From Burkholderiales bacterium (GTDB lineage Bacteria; Pseudomonadota; Gammaproteobacteria; Burkholderiales; Burkholderiaceae): 13,534 bases of DNA. This document shows, piece after piece, positions 1-7,411 of this stretch. The DNA lies in NCBI GenBank assembly GCA_947371645.1, contig CANBQJ010000095.1:1-13534 (forward strand), written 5' to 3'. The notes below the pieces were generated by a model, which saw only the letters and a list, made by a program, of their open reading frames with translations, did no database searches and was not told the origin of the DNA. Positions within the stretch are counted from its first letter, which is position 1; every line of letters begins with the position of its first letter. Made by a program: the position numbers and the translations under genes.

Positions 1-336
1 CTGGACGCCCACATCCTCCGCCGCAGCCGGGTCTTCGTGGAGTTCGAGCCGCAGACCAGAGAAGAAGGTGAGTTGCAGCAGATGGAGGGCGACTTCCCCG
101 TGACCGAGCTGTGGCGTGTGCTGACTGGGCAGGCGCCCGGCCGCCGGCACGACGACGACATCACGGTGTTCGATTCCGTGGGCTTTGCGCTCGAAGATTT
201 TTCGACCTTGCGCTACCTGCATGGATGCGCCAGCATGGCTGGCCTGTTGCGGCCACTGGACCTCATCGCCCAAGCGGACAACCCCAAAGACCTCATGGGC
301 TGGATGTTGCATGCAGCGGCATCACACGGACACTGA
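1..336 (+). CDS. ocd: Ornithine cyclodeaminase, C-terminal part (5' end outside window)
   Basis: The frame is open from the first base and stops at 334-336, giving the last 111 residues of a protein of the ornithine cyclodeaminase / mu-crystallin family, whose members are usually about 320-360 residues. The recognisable block is DDDITVFDSVGFALEDFSTLRYL, typical of the C-terminal part of bacterial ornithine cyclodeaminases. The family enzyme converts L-ornithine to L-proline and ammonia in the cytoplasm, using bound NAD+. The arginase gene starts 27 bp downstream on the same strand, and its product, ornithine, is this enzyme's substrate, which supports the call and suggests an arginine-to-proline operon. 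The NAD-binding region and start lie outside the window, so integrity of the whole gene cannot be judged. Confidence 0.88.
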   Translation: MDAHILRRSRVFVEFEPQTREEGELQQMEGDFPVTELWRVLTGQAPGRRHDDDITVFDSVGFALEDFSTLRYLHGCASMAGLLRPLDLIAQADNPKDLMGWMLHAAASHGH

Positions 337-363
337 ACACGGGCGCACCACGCCTGCAAGCGC

Positions 364-1296
364 ATGAACGCCACTCGCCAGCCGCACACCATCGCCCTGA
401 TCGGCGCCCCCACCGACATCGGCGCGGCCGACATCGGCGCCCGCCTCGGCCCGGGCGCCTTGCGGGTGGCCGGCCTGGCGCCGGCGCTGCGCCGCATGGG
501 CCTGAACGTCATCGACCATGGCGACCTCATTGGCCCGGACAACCCGGAGCGGGCCCCGCAATCGGGCCATCGGCACCTGCATGAAGTGATCCACTGGAAC
601 CAGCTGGTGCACGACGGCTGCCTGCAGGCCCTGCAGGCAGGCCACCTGCCTGTGCTGCTGGGCGGCGACCACAGCCTGGCCATCGGCAGCATCAGCGCCG
701 CCGCGCGGCATTGCCAGCTCACCGGCAAGCGGTTGAAGGTGGTCTGGCTGGATGCGCACGCAGACTTCAACACCGCCACGCTCACGCCCTCTGGCAACCT
801 GCACGGCATGCCCGTGGCCTGCCTGTGCGGCTTCGGGCCTGATGCGCTCACCGCGCTGTCGGGCCGCTCACCTGCACTGCGCCCGCAAGACATCGTGCAA
901 GTGGGCATCCGCAGCGTGGACGAAGGCGAAAAGCGCCTGGTGCACGAGGTGGGCATCAATGTGTTCGACATGCGCAGCATTGACGAGCTGGGCATGCGCC
1001 AGGCCATGAACGCAGCACTGTCTGACGTTGACGAGCACACCCACCTGCACCTCAGCCTGGACGTCGACTTCCTGGACCCGGACATCGCGCCTGGCGTGGG
1101 CACCACCGTTCGGGGTGGCCCCAGTTACCGGGAAGCCCAGCTCTGCATGGAGATGATCGCCGACGCGGCTTGCCTGGCCTCTCTGGACATCGTCGAGCTC
1201 AACCCGGCGCTGGACGTGCGCAACCAGACCGCGCTGCTGGCCGTGGACCTGGTGGAGAGCCTCATGGGCAAGAGCACCTTGATGCGGCGGCCATGA
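364..1296 (+). CDS. rocF: Arginase
   Basis: A 310-residue protein of the ureohydrolase family, of normal length for bacterial arginase. It hydrolyses L-arginine to L-ornithine and urea with a binuclear manganese centre. The metal-binding motifs are all visible: GGDHS around residues 100-104 (His103), DAHAD at 130-134 (Asp130, His132, Asp134) and SLDVDFLDP at 231-239 (Asp233, Asp235). The SGNLHGMP segment (143-150) and a late Glu in the VELN motif (Glu278) correspond to arginine-binding positions and favour arginase over agmatinase or formimidoylglutamase. The ATG at 364 is 27 bp after the ornithine cyclodeaminase stop, so the two are probably co-transcribed and act in sequence. No regulator gene is visible on this side. 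Confidence in function is high. Confidence 0.95.
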   Translation: MNATRQPHTIALIGAPTDIGAADIGARLGPGALRVAGLAPALRRMGLNVIDHGDLIGPDNPERAPQSGHRHLHEVIHWNQLVHDGCLQALQAGHLPVLLGGDHSLAIGSISAAARHCQLTGKRLKVVWLDAHADFNTATLTPSGNLHGMPVACLCGFGPDALTALSGRSPALRPQDIVQVGIRSVDEGEKRLVHEVGINVFDMRSIDELGMRQAMNAALSDVDEHTHLHLSLDVDFLDPDIAPGVGTTVRGGPSYREAQLCMEMIADAACLASLDIVELNPALDVRNQTALLAVDLVESLMGKSTLMRRP

Positions 1297-1333
1297 GCGC
1301 ATCGAAGGCTGTGGACCGGTGATTCTTCACGCC

Positions 1334-1350
1334 CGCACCACTCAGGTGCG
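1334..1350 (+). terminator. Small hairpin after the arginase gene
   Basis: CGCACC (1334-1339) and GGTGCG (1345-1350) form a perfect 6-bp stem around the 5-base loop ACTCA, 38 bp after the arginase stop. There is no T-run behind it, so it is at best a weak intrinsic terminator or an mRNA 3'-end structure. Confidence 0.25.
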
Positions 1351-1362
1351 AAGCCATCGCGC

Positions 1363-1374
1363 CGATTTAAATCG
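1363..1374. repeat. Perfect 12-bp AT-rich palindrome (CGATTTAAATCG)
   Basis: A self-complementary 12-mer lies in the 102-bp gap between the arginase and acetyltransferase genes, 25 bp before the acetyltransferase ATG. It is the most AT-rich spot in the surrounding GC-rich sequence, so it may be an operator or part of a promoter for the downstream gene. No protein can be assigned to it. Confidence 0.3.
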
Positions 1375-1398
1375 CAGAGACTGCCCGTTGAACCTGCG

Positions 1399-2073
1399 AT
1401 GTCATCAACGTCCCAATCAACTTCACCGCCCACCCGCCGACGCGACTGCCGTCCCTTGGCGGGCGGCGGCTCGCTCAAGACGGCGACGACGTTCGGGGTT
1501 CAGCCTGCACGAATGAGCGACGTCCCCCAGATCCTGCAACTGGTTCTGGAGGCCGCTCACGACCGCCACCTCAACACCCAGTACTTGCAGTGGCCCTACC
1601 AGATCGGGCTGGCGAAGGGCTTGTTCGCCACGGTGCTGTGGCGACGTTTTCGCGATGAGTCCGGCGCCCAACCCGCCAGGCTGCAGGTGGTGCGCGAGGG
1701 CGACGCAGTGCTGGGCTTCAGCCTGTTGCGGGCGTGGCCTGTTCCGGGTGGCGCCTGGGCCGGCAGTGCCCCGGCGCCAGAAGAGCTCTACCTGCTGTGC
1801 GTGTCGCGCGCGCACCGCCGACGAGGCGTGGCCAGCGTGCTGCTGACGCATGCCACCGAACGCATCGCCGATGAGCAGGTGCTGGTGGTCCACACACTGC
1901 GCAGTTGCCAGGCCATGGCCAGCCTGCTGGTGACCATGGGTGCCACGCTCCTGGGGGAGGCCCCGCGTCAACGCCCTTCACAGGTGCCTATCACGGCCTA
2001 TGCCTTGGGCTGCGTCGCCGCCCGTGCACAGCTTTCACAGCTCATCAGGGCGCCGAAAGGGGCCTCGGACTGA
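1399..2073 (+). CDS. GNAT family N-acetyltransferase
   Basis: A 224-residue cytoplasmic protein with a Gcn5-related acetyltransferase fold. The N-terminal strand and helix are seen in GVQPARMSDVPQILQLVLEA (about residues 33-52). The acetyl-CoA-binding motif A is in LYLLCVSRAHRRRGVASVLL (130-149), with the RRRGVA pyrophosphate loop at 140-145. The substrate cannot be predicted. The first 30 residues are Ser/Thr/Arg-rich and unlike the family, and no Shine-Dalgarno sequence precedes the ATG at 1399. The next in-frame ATG (1513) would cut off the first strand of the fold, so the longer start, or a TTG near 1456, is preferred. The gene follows the arginase gene on the same strand but a 102-bp gap makes a shared operon uncertain. 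The stop codon lies inside a hairpin shared with the convergent quinoprotein gene. Confidence 0.8.
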   Translation: MSSTSQSTSPPTRRRDCRPLAGGGSLKTATTFGVQPARMSDVPQILQLVLEAAHDRHLNTQYLQWPYQIGLAKGLFATVLWRRFRDESGAQPARLQVVREGDAVLGFSLLRAWPVPGGAWAGSAPAPEELYLLCVSRAHRRRGVASVLLTHATERIADEQVLVVHTLRSCQAMASLLVTMGATLLGEAPRQRPSQVPITAYALGCVAARAQLSQLIRAPKGASD

Positions 2074-2079
2074 GGCCCC
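2059..2079. terminator. Perfect 8-bp hairpin between convergent genes
   Basis: GGGGCCTC (2059-2066) and GAGGCCCC (2072-2079) pair completely around the loop GGACT. The stem contains the acetyltransferase stop codon and ends 10 bp before the stop of the convergent quinoprotein gene. It probably acts as a bidirectional 3' structure for both transcripts. The missing T-run on either side means termination may be inefficient or Rho-dependent. Confidence 0.55.
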
Positions 2080-2088
2080 GCCAACGGG

Positions 2089-3729
2089 TCAAGGCAACCT
2101 GAACACCATCAAGGCATTGCCGGGTCCCGCCATCCACGCGTTGGTGTTGGCGAAGGTGGAGTAGCCCGAGTTGACGTACAGCTCACGGCCGACGGGCACA
2201 GCACCCATCGCGTCAACAGTGCCACCCTGCCCCGCAGCACCGGTGTTGACGTCCGTCACCGCGATGGCGGTGTTGAAGCGCCAGAGTTCCTCACCTGTGC
2301 TGGTGCGCAGGGCCAGAACCTCGCCGTTGAGGTTGGCCGCGAACAGCACGTCCCGGCTCACGCTCAGGGCGGCCGAGAACAGGCTGTCGTAGTCGGCGCC
2401 GTTGTAGGTGTGGCGGAAGTGGCGCTCCCACAGGCGTTTGCCCGTCAGCAGGTCGAGGGCATAGATGCCTGGCGTGGCACCGGCCACCGGCACCACGGCC
2501 TTGCCGGCGTCCAGGTCGGTGACGGCAGCGTAGACGCGCGTGGCGTCAACGGCCATGCCCCAGTGGATGCCGCCCAGCTTGCCACCCACGCCCAACTGCT
2601 GGCTCCAGATCACGGCACCCGTCTTGGGCTCCAGGGCATAGGCCACGCCATTCTTGCCGCCGGCCAGGATGGCGGGCTTGCCGCCCGGCAGGTTGACGAC
2701 GATGGGCGGGGCGCCGAAGTCCAGGTCATGCCCCTGCTTGGGCGCGCAACGGCCGCTGAGGCCCAGGTAGGCAGGTGCCTCGCAGGCCCCGTTCCAGGAG
2801 TCGTTGCCCTGGGCCTGGAAGACCCAGCGCACCTTGCCAGTGGCCAGGTCCAGCGAAATGATCGAGTCTTCGTTGGTGGTGGTGGGCAGGCTCAGGTTCT
2901 GGCCGGTGCCGATGATGACGGCCCGGTTGGCCGCATCAATGGCCGGCGTGCCCCACAGGCTCATGCCAGCCGGGCCATAGAAACCCGTCTTGGCGTCATA
3001 GCTGGCGTTGGTGACCGTGTGGTAAGTCCACTTGATCTTGCCCGTGTAGGGGTCGAGTGCCTGCAAGGCGCCGTGGCTCTTGCAGCAAGGAGTGAGGACA
3101 TTGAGCACCGTGGTGACCACTTCTTTCGAGGCGATCGGCAGGTACATCGTGCCTTCGAAGATCACGGGCGAGCCAGTGACCCAGCTGTAGGCCGTGTCCA
3201 CCCCCACGAAGGCCGACCAGACCTTCTTGCCCGTGCGTGCATCGACCGCGTACATGTTGGCATAGGCGTCACCCGCCATCACCAGGGGCGGCTGGGTGCC
3301 TTGTGCCGGCAGGTACTGGATGGACGACTGGCGGATGATGTTGTTGCCCAGCAGCAAGCTGCTGCGGTCGGCCGCGGCAAAGCGCCAGTATTCGCAACCC
3401 GAGGCGCGGTTGAAGGCCACGAGCTCTCGGGCTTCTGAGGCATAGACCACCTGTTGCGTCACGGCAGGCGTGCCGCGTTTTTCCTTGCTGCCAGCGGCCA
3501 CGTGAGTCAGCGCCAGCTTGAGCGTGGCCACGTTGTCTGCGCTGATGTCAGAAGTCTGGTTGCGGGTGTTGGCCACATTGAAGCCAAAGCCGTTGGACAA
3601 CACCTGCGTCTGTGCCGCGCTCTCACCGATCTTGTCGGTGCAGGCCGTTGCCGCCCACGTGCTGGCCGCACCCATCAGGCCACAGGCCAAGGCCACACCA
3701 CACATCACACTCTTCACGCTCGACCGCAT
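2089..3729 (-). CDS. Exported PQQ-binding-type beta-propeller protein, polyvinyl-alcohol-dehydrogenase-like
   Basis: A 546-residue protein with a Sec signal peptide (about residues 1-26, hydrophobic core, cleavage after TWA), so it is expected in the periplasm. At least six blade repeats of the quinoprotein type (xLDxxTGxxxW) are visible: AVDARTGKKVW (161), ALDPYTGKIKW (224), SLDLATGKVRW (292), ALEPKTGAVIW (365) and two nearer the C-terminus. The adjacent cysteines PCCKSHGALQALD (215-216) and the blocks SLWGTPAIDA, IGTGQN and GHDLDFGAPPIVV match the polyvinyl alcohol dehydrogenase group of PQQ enzymes; vicinal cysteines also occur in PQQ alcohol dehydrogenases. No CxxCH haem motif is present, unlike PVA dehydrogenases with a cytochrome domain, so a separate electron acceptor would be needed. 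The ATG at 3729 is chosen because AAGGAG precedes it at normal spacing and the signal peptide starts there. The substrate is unknown. It is divergent from a PqqU-like receptor gene. Confidence 0.85.
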   Translation of the reverse strand: MRSSVKSVMCGVALACGLMGAASTWAATACTDKIGESAAQTQVLSNGFGFNVANTRNQTSDISADNVATLKLALTHVAAGSKEKRGTPAVTQQVVYASEARELVAFNRASGCEYWRFAAADRSSLLLGNNIIRQSSIQYLPAQGTQPPLVMAGDAYANMYAVDARTGKKVWSAFVGVDTAYSWVTGSPVIFEGTMYLPIASKEVVTTVLNVLTPCCKSHGALQALDPYTGKIKWTYHTVTNASYDAKTGFYGPAGMSLWGTPAIDAANRAVIIGTGQNLSLPTTTNEDSIISLDLATGKVRWVFQAQGNDSWNGACEAPAYLGLSGRCAPKQGHDLDFGAPPIVVNLPGGKPAILAGGKNGVAYALEPKTGAVIWSQQLGVGGKLGGIHWGMAVDATRVYAAVTDLDAGKAVVPVAGATPGIYALDLLTGKRLWERHFRHTYNGADYDSLFSAALSVSRDVLFAANLNGEVLALRTSTGEELWRFNTAIAVTDVNTGAAGQGGTVDAMGAVPVGRELYVNSGYSTFANTNAWMAGPGNALMVFRLP

Positions 3730-3749
3730 GGGTTCTCCTTGCAAGGGTC

Positions 3750-3775
3750 CATGGGAGGTGGTTTGCACTCCCATG
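3750..3775. promoter_or_regulatory. Perfect inverted repeat upstream of the quinoprotein gene
   Basis: CATGGGAG (3750-3757) and CTCCCATG (3768-3775) are exact reverse complements separated by 10 bases, 20 bp upstream of the quinoprotein start codon. This fits an operator for a dimeric regulator or a hairpin in the 5' leader of the quinoprotein mRNA. The repeat overlaps a sigma-54-like element on the other strand, so it may influence both divergent genes. Confidence 0.4.
3752..3767 (+). promoter_or_regulatory. Sigma-54-like -24/-12 promoter element pointing to the receptor gene
   Basis: TGGGAGGTGGTTTGCA agrees with the sigma-54 consensus TGGCACGN4TTGCW at 10 of 12 defined positions, including the essential GG and GC with correct spacing. 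It would start transcription near 3779, heading to the TonB-dependent receptor gene and leaving a long leader of over 200 bases. It may be a chance match, and no enhancer-binding regulator is encoded nearby. Confidence 0.25.
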
Positions 3776-3996
3776 CTTGAGGAGATTGGGCCACCGCGAC
3801 GTCCTCAACGGGCGCATGGTTATCCCGCCCCCGAACTGGATGTCGCCCAGGGCGCCAGGCCGGCAAACAAAGGTGGAGCGTGGCGTGCACACGGTGCAGA
3901 CAGGAAAGCGATGTGTTCAGCACGGTCACCACGCGTGCATCATCTCCGCTCCTTTGTGCTGCCCCTTGCGCCCACACCTTGCGCCCGCCTTGCCTC

Positions 3997-6192
3997 ATGC
4001 GACCCACCACACTGCCAAGCCCATTCACCGCCCGCACCACAGGGCAACTGCTGATCCACTCGGCCGTCGCGGCCTTGATGGGCACGTGGGCCGCTGGCCA
4101 GGCATGCGCACAACAAGCCCCAGCCGCTGACGCCGACACGGCCCTGCCGGACATCACCGTCACGGCCACCCGGCAGCCGCAGCGTGTGCAGGCCACGCCC
4201 GCGGCGGTGAGCGTGGTCACCGGCGCACAGGTGCGTGAAGCGGGGGTGGGCATCAACCTGTCGGAATCGCTGGCTGGGGTGCCGGGCCTGGCCGTGCTCA
4301 ACCGCCAGAACCTGGCGCAAGACCTGCAAATCAGCAGCCGAGGCTTTGGTGCACGGGCCACCTTCGGTGTGCGTGGCGTGCGCCTGTACGAAGACGGCAT
4401 CCCGTTGACCATGCCGGACGGACAAGGCCAGAGCTCGTCGTTCGATTTGTCTGCGGCACAGCGCATCGAGGTCTTGCGTGGCCCGGCATCGGCCATGTAC
4501 GGCAATGCCTCTGGCGGCGTCATCTCGCTGTCCACGGCCGACGGCGGCCCCGTGCCGCAACTCAGCGTCTCTCGCGCCATGAGCCGTGACGCCACACAGA
4601 AGACCACCGTGAGCGCCAGTGGCCAGCGCGGCGACGTCAACTACGTGGCCGACGTGAGCCAGTCGAGCACCGACGGCTTTCGTGAGCACAGCAAGGCCAC
4701 CCGCGAGCAATGGCACACCAAGCTGGGCTGGCAACTGAGCACGGCCACCAAGGCGACGCTGGTGGCCAGCTACACCAGCATGCCCGACGTGCAAGACCCA
4801 TTGGGCTTGACGCGAGACCAATGGCAGGCCAACCCCAGCCAGGCCGGCAGCAATGCCCTGGCATACAACACCCGCAAAGCCATCGACCACAGCCAGATGG
4901 GTCTGGTGTTGACCCACCAGCTGGACGACGACAACCAGCTGCGGGCCATGGCCTACACCGGCAGCCGCAGCGCCACGCAATGGCAGGCCATCCTGGCCAA
5001 CACACAAAGCAGCCCGGCCAACCCCGGTGGCGTGATCGACCTGGACCGCCAGTTTGGCGGCCTGGACCTGCGCTATGCCCACCAGGGTACCCTGCTGACG
5101 CTGCCCTGGCAGGTGATGGTGGGCAGCAACGTCGACAGCCTGCGCGAGCACCGCCAGGGCTTTCAGAACTTTGACAACCTGGGGCCGCAGGGCGTGACGG
5201 GTGTGACCGGCGCGCTGCGCCGCGACGAGCTCAACCGCGCCGACAACCGCGACATCTACCTGTTCAACCAGTTGCAGCTGGCCACCGACTGGCAGGCCAG
5301 TCTGGGCTGGCGCCAGAGCCAGGTGGCCTTTCGCTCTCGTGACCAGTACGTGGTCAGTGGCAATGGCGACGACAGCGGGCGCATGGACTTTGCGGCCAGC
5401 ACCCCCACGGCCAGCCTGATGTGGCAACTCACACCGAACTGGCAAACCTACCTGAGCCTGGGCCGCAGCTTCGAAACCCCCACGCTCAACGAAGTGGCCT
5501 ACAGCAGCAACGGGGGCACGGTCACGGGCTGGAACACCTCGCTGCAGGCGGCATCTGCCACCCACCGCGAGTGGGGCAGCAAGTTCTCGGCCGGCCCCAG
5601 CTACAGCGGCACCCTGGCCCTGTTCGACGTGAACACCGACCATGAGATCGCCGTGCAGACCAACAGCGGCGGGCGGGCCACCTACCAGAACGTGGGCCAC
5701 ACCCACCGACAAGGCCTGGAGCTGGACGGCCAATGGCAGGTGCAACGCAACTGGCGAGCCAATTGGGCGGCCACCTGGACCACCGCCCACTACCAGGATC
5801 CGTTCACCAGCACATCCACGGGCAACACCCAGCAGGTGTCAGCCGGCAGCAACCTGCCCGGCGTGCCCAGCCGCGTGCTCGTTGCCGAGCTGCAATGGCA
5901 ACCCGCCGGCGAGCCCTGGCACACGGCATTGAGCTGGCGACACAGCGGCCGCATCTGGGCCAACGACGTGAACGACACCTTCGCGCCCAGCTACCAGCTG
6001 TGGTCGGTGCGCGCGGTCTGGCACACCATGCTGAGCGACTGGCGCCTGGACGCCCTGGCCCGCGTGGACAACCTGCTCGATGCGCACACCGTGGGCTCGG
6101 TCATCGTCAACGAAGGCAACCGCCGCTACTACGAGCCCGCCCCTGGACGCAGCGCCACGGTAGGGCTGACGCTGACCCACGCATTCGACTGA
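3997..6192 (+). CDS. pqqU: TonB-dependent outer-membrane receptor, YncD/PqqU-like (predicted PQQ uptake)
   Basis: A 731-residue TonB-dependent receptor. The start at 3997 gives a signal peptide (hydrophobic LLIHSAVAALMGTWAAG, cleavage after ACA). A TonB-box-like DITVTA segment follows, then the plug domain (roughly residues 45-170) and a 22-strand-type barrel. Long blocks match, from memory, E. coli YncD, now called PqqU and shown to import pyrroloquinoline quinone: INLSESLAGVPGL, RLYEDGIPLTMPDGQGQ, YGNASGGV, GNGDDSG, ETPTLNE, SGGRATYQN and VGSVIVNEGNRRYYEPAPGR. These extend over plug, barrel and C-terminus, which is more than generic receptor similarity. The GTG at 3880 in the same frame would put 39 residues before the signal peptide and is less likely. 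The divergent neighbour encodes a PQQ-type beta-propeller protein, which fits PQQ as cargo. The substrate remains a prediction. Confidence 0.85.
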   Translation: MRPTTLPSPFTARTTGQLLIHSAVAALMGTWAAGQACAQQAPAADADTALPDITVTATRQPQRVQATPAAVSVVTGAQVREAGVGINLSESLAGVPGLAVLNRQNLAQDLQISSRGFGARATFGVRGVRLYEDGIPLTMPDGQGQSSSFDLSAAQRIEVLRGPASAMYGNASGGVISLSTADGGPVPQLSVSRAMSRDATQKTTVSASGQRGDVNYVADVSQSSTDGFREHSKATREQWHTKLGWQLSTATKATLVASYTSMPDVQDPLGLTRDQWQANPSQAGSNALAYNTRKAIDHSQMGLVLTHQLDDDNQLRAMAYTGSRSATQWQAILANTQSSPANPGGVIDLDRQFGGLDLRYAHQGTLLTLPWQVMVGSNVDSLREHRQGFQNFDNLGPQGVTGVTGALRRDELNRADNRDIYLFNQLQLATDWQASLGWRQSQVAFRSRDQYVVSGNGDDSGRMDFAASTPTASLMWQLTPNWQTYLSLGRSFETPTLNEVAYSSNGGTVTGWNTSLQAASATHREWGSKFSAGPSYSGTLALFDVNTDHEIAVQTNSGGRATYQNVGHTHRQGLELDGQWQVQRNWRANWAATWTTAHYQDPFTSTSTGNTQQVSAGSNLPGVPSRVLVAELQWQPAGEPWHTALSWRHSGRIWANDVNDTFAPSYQLWSVRAVWHTMLSDWRLDALARVDNLLDAHTVGSVIVNEGNRRYYEPAPGRSATVGLTLTHAFD

Positions 6193-6205
6193 GCGCAAGC
6201 GCCTG

Positions 6206-6219
6206 GGGCCTCAGGGCCC
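6206..6219. terminator. Short GC hairpin between convergent genes
   Basis: GGGCC (6206-6210) and GGCCC (6215-6219) pair around TCAG in the 27-bp gap between the receptor stop and the convergent exporter stop. It has no T-run. It may be a shared weak 3' end structure. Confidence 0.35.
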
Positions 6220-7407
6220 TCACTGGGCGTGGTGCACCGACTCCTGCCGTGATTGGCGCCACGCCAGCAAGGCCGACAACAGGGTCAGCCCCATGAGCGA
6301 CAGCGCCAGGTACTGCAGTCCGTGCGACAGCAGCATGGCCTGCGCCTGCCCCCACAGCACACCGATCAGGATCATGATCGTGCCCGACCAGGCCGCAGCC
6401 AGGCCAGCATGTGCCGGGAAAGGTGCCACCGCCGAGGCCTGGCCACACACCTGGTTGGGCCCGTGGGCAAACATGTAGGTCATCTGGGCGGCCGTGAGGC
6501 ACCAGCGAGCGGCGTCGCCCTCCAAGGTGAAGGCGGTGCCAAACAGCACCGCCGCCAGCAGCGAAAAGACCACCGACACGCGCATGGCCGCCTGGCCGCC
6601 CCAGCGGCGCAGCACCACCTGGCAGATGAAGGTGCTGAGCAGGAAGCAGGTGGAGCAGACGGTCAGCGTCCAACCCAGTGCGCTGGGGCTGGCGCCATGG
6701 CGCTGCGGCAGCACCAGGGAGGCACCGTTCACGAACGAAGCCGCCTCGGCGTAAGACGATGCCGCCACCAGGGTGCTGAGCCAGAAGCCCGGGTGCCTCA
6801 GGATCTGCTGGAGCGGTGACGGGCCCGTCGAAGGGTCCTCATGCGCAGGCTGAGCCTCTGCAGGCCGGAACGACAGCCAGGTCCAGGCCCACAGCAGCGC
6901 GCCACACACGGCCAGGATGCCCAGCACCCCGCGCCAGGACATGAAGCGCGCCAGCTCACCCCCCAGGGCGCCGGCCAGCACCGCGGAGATGCCCATGCCG
7001 GCAAAGCACTTGGCCAGGGCCTGCTCGCCAGCCTCCGGCTCGAAGCCGTCGCGGATCGCGGCGCGGCCGGCCACGGTCATCGCCGCGATGCTCAGGCCCA
7101 GGACGCCACGCGACAGCAGCAGCAACTCGGCACCGGGCGCCAGGGCGGCAGCCAGTGCCGCCAGCGCGTACAAAGCTGCCCCCCAGACCATCACGGGCCG
7201 GCGCCCGACGCGGTCGGCCAGGGCACCTGCCGGCAACTGCCCCAGCGCGAAGCCCAGCAGGAAGGCCAGGAAGGTGCCCTGCGCAGCCACCACCGACAGG
7301 TGCAGTTCGCTGGCCATGGCCGGCACGGAAGGCAGGTAGAGGTCTGTGCTCAGCGGCTGGAAAGCCAGCAAGGTGCCAACAAAGGCCACCAGAAAAAGGG
7401 CACCCAT
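6220..7407 (-). CDS. MFS transporter, Bcr/CflA drug-resistance type
   Basis: A 395-residue inner-membrane protein with about 12 hydrophobic segments, the usual size for this family. The N-terminal FQPLSTDLYLPSVPAMASEL is characteristic of Bcr/CflA proton-driven exporters (family pattern STDMYLPALP). The MFS motif A is seen between segments 2 and 3 in GQLPAGALADRVGRR (residues 56-70). A hydrophilic loop around residues 185-205 separates the two six-helix halves. Family members export drugs or small metabolites; this one's substrate is unknown. The ATG at 7407 lies 4 bp after the stop codon of the upstream nucleotidase gene, with only a weak GGGCGG as ribosome site, so translation is probably coupled. 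A link to nucleoside export is possible but is only inference from position. Confidence 0.85.
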   Translation of the reverse strand: MGALFLVAFVGTLLAFQPLSTDLYLPSVPAMASELHLSVVAAQGTFLAFLLGFALGQLPAGALADRVGRRPVMVWGAALYALAALAAALAPGAELLLLSRGVLGLSIAAMTVAGRAAIRDGFEPEAGEQALAKCFAGMGISAVLAGALGGELARFMSWRGVLGILAVCGALLWAWTWLSFRPAEAQPAHEDPSTGPSPLQQILRHPGFWLSTLVAASSYAEAASFVNGASLVLPQRHGASPSALGWTLTVCSTCFLLSTFICQVVLRRWGGQAAMRVSVVFSLLAAVLFGTAFTLEGDAARWCLTAAQMTYMFAHGPNQVCGQASAVAPFPAHAGLAAAWSGTIMILIGVLWGQAQAMLLSHGLQYLALSLMGLTLLSALLAWRQSRQESVHHAQ

Positions 7408-7411
7408 GGGG

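Noticed and set aside
213..1106. 297-codon minus-strand frame opposite the arginase gene
   Set aside because: Rich in Ser/Arg/Cys/Met with no recognisable fold; the plus-strand arginase has all its metal ligands.
2410..3438. 342-codon open frame on the plus strand inside the quinoprotein gene
   Set aside because: Composition is of the shadow type and it lies wholly within a well-supported gene on the other strand.
3730..3774. Upstream ATG (3774, minus strand) that would add 15 residues to the quinoprotein
   Set aside because: The ATG at 3729 has an ideal AAGGAG site and starts directly with the signal peptide; the longer version would run through the inverted repeat.
3880..3996. Upstream GTG start that would lengthen the TonB-dependent receptor by 39 residues
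   Set aside because: It would place a Cys- and Arg-rich stretch before the signal peptide; the ATG at 3997 gives a normal export signal.
3940..5790. 616-codon open frame on the minus strand opposite the TonB-dependent receptor gene
   Set aside because: Its translation is low-complexity (Val/Ala/Gly/His/Gln-rich) without domain motifs, as expected for the shadow of a GC-rich gene with a biased third position. The plus-strand frame has full family similarity.
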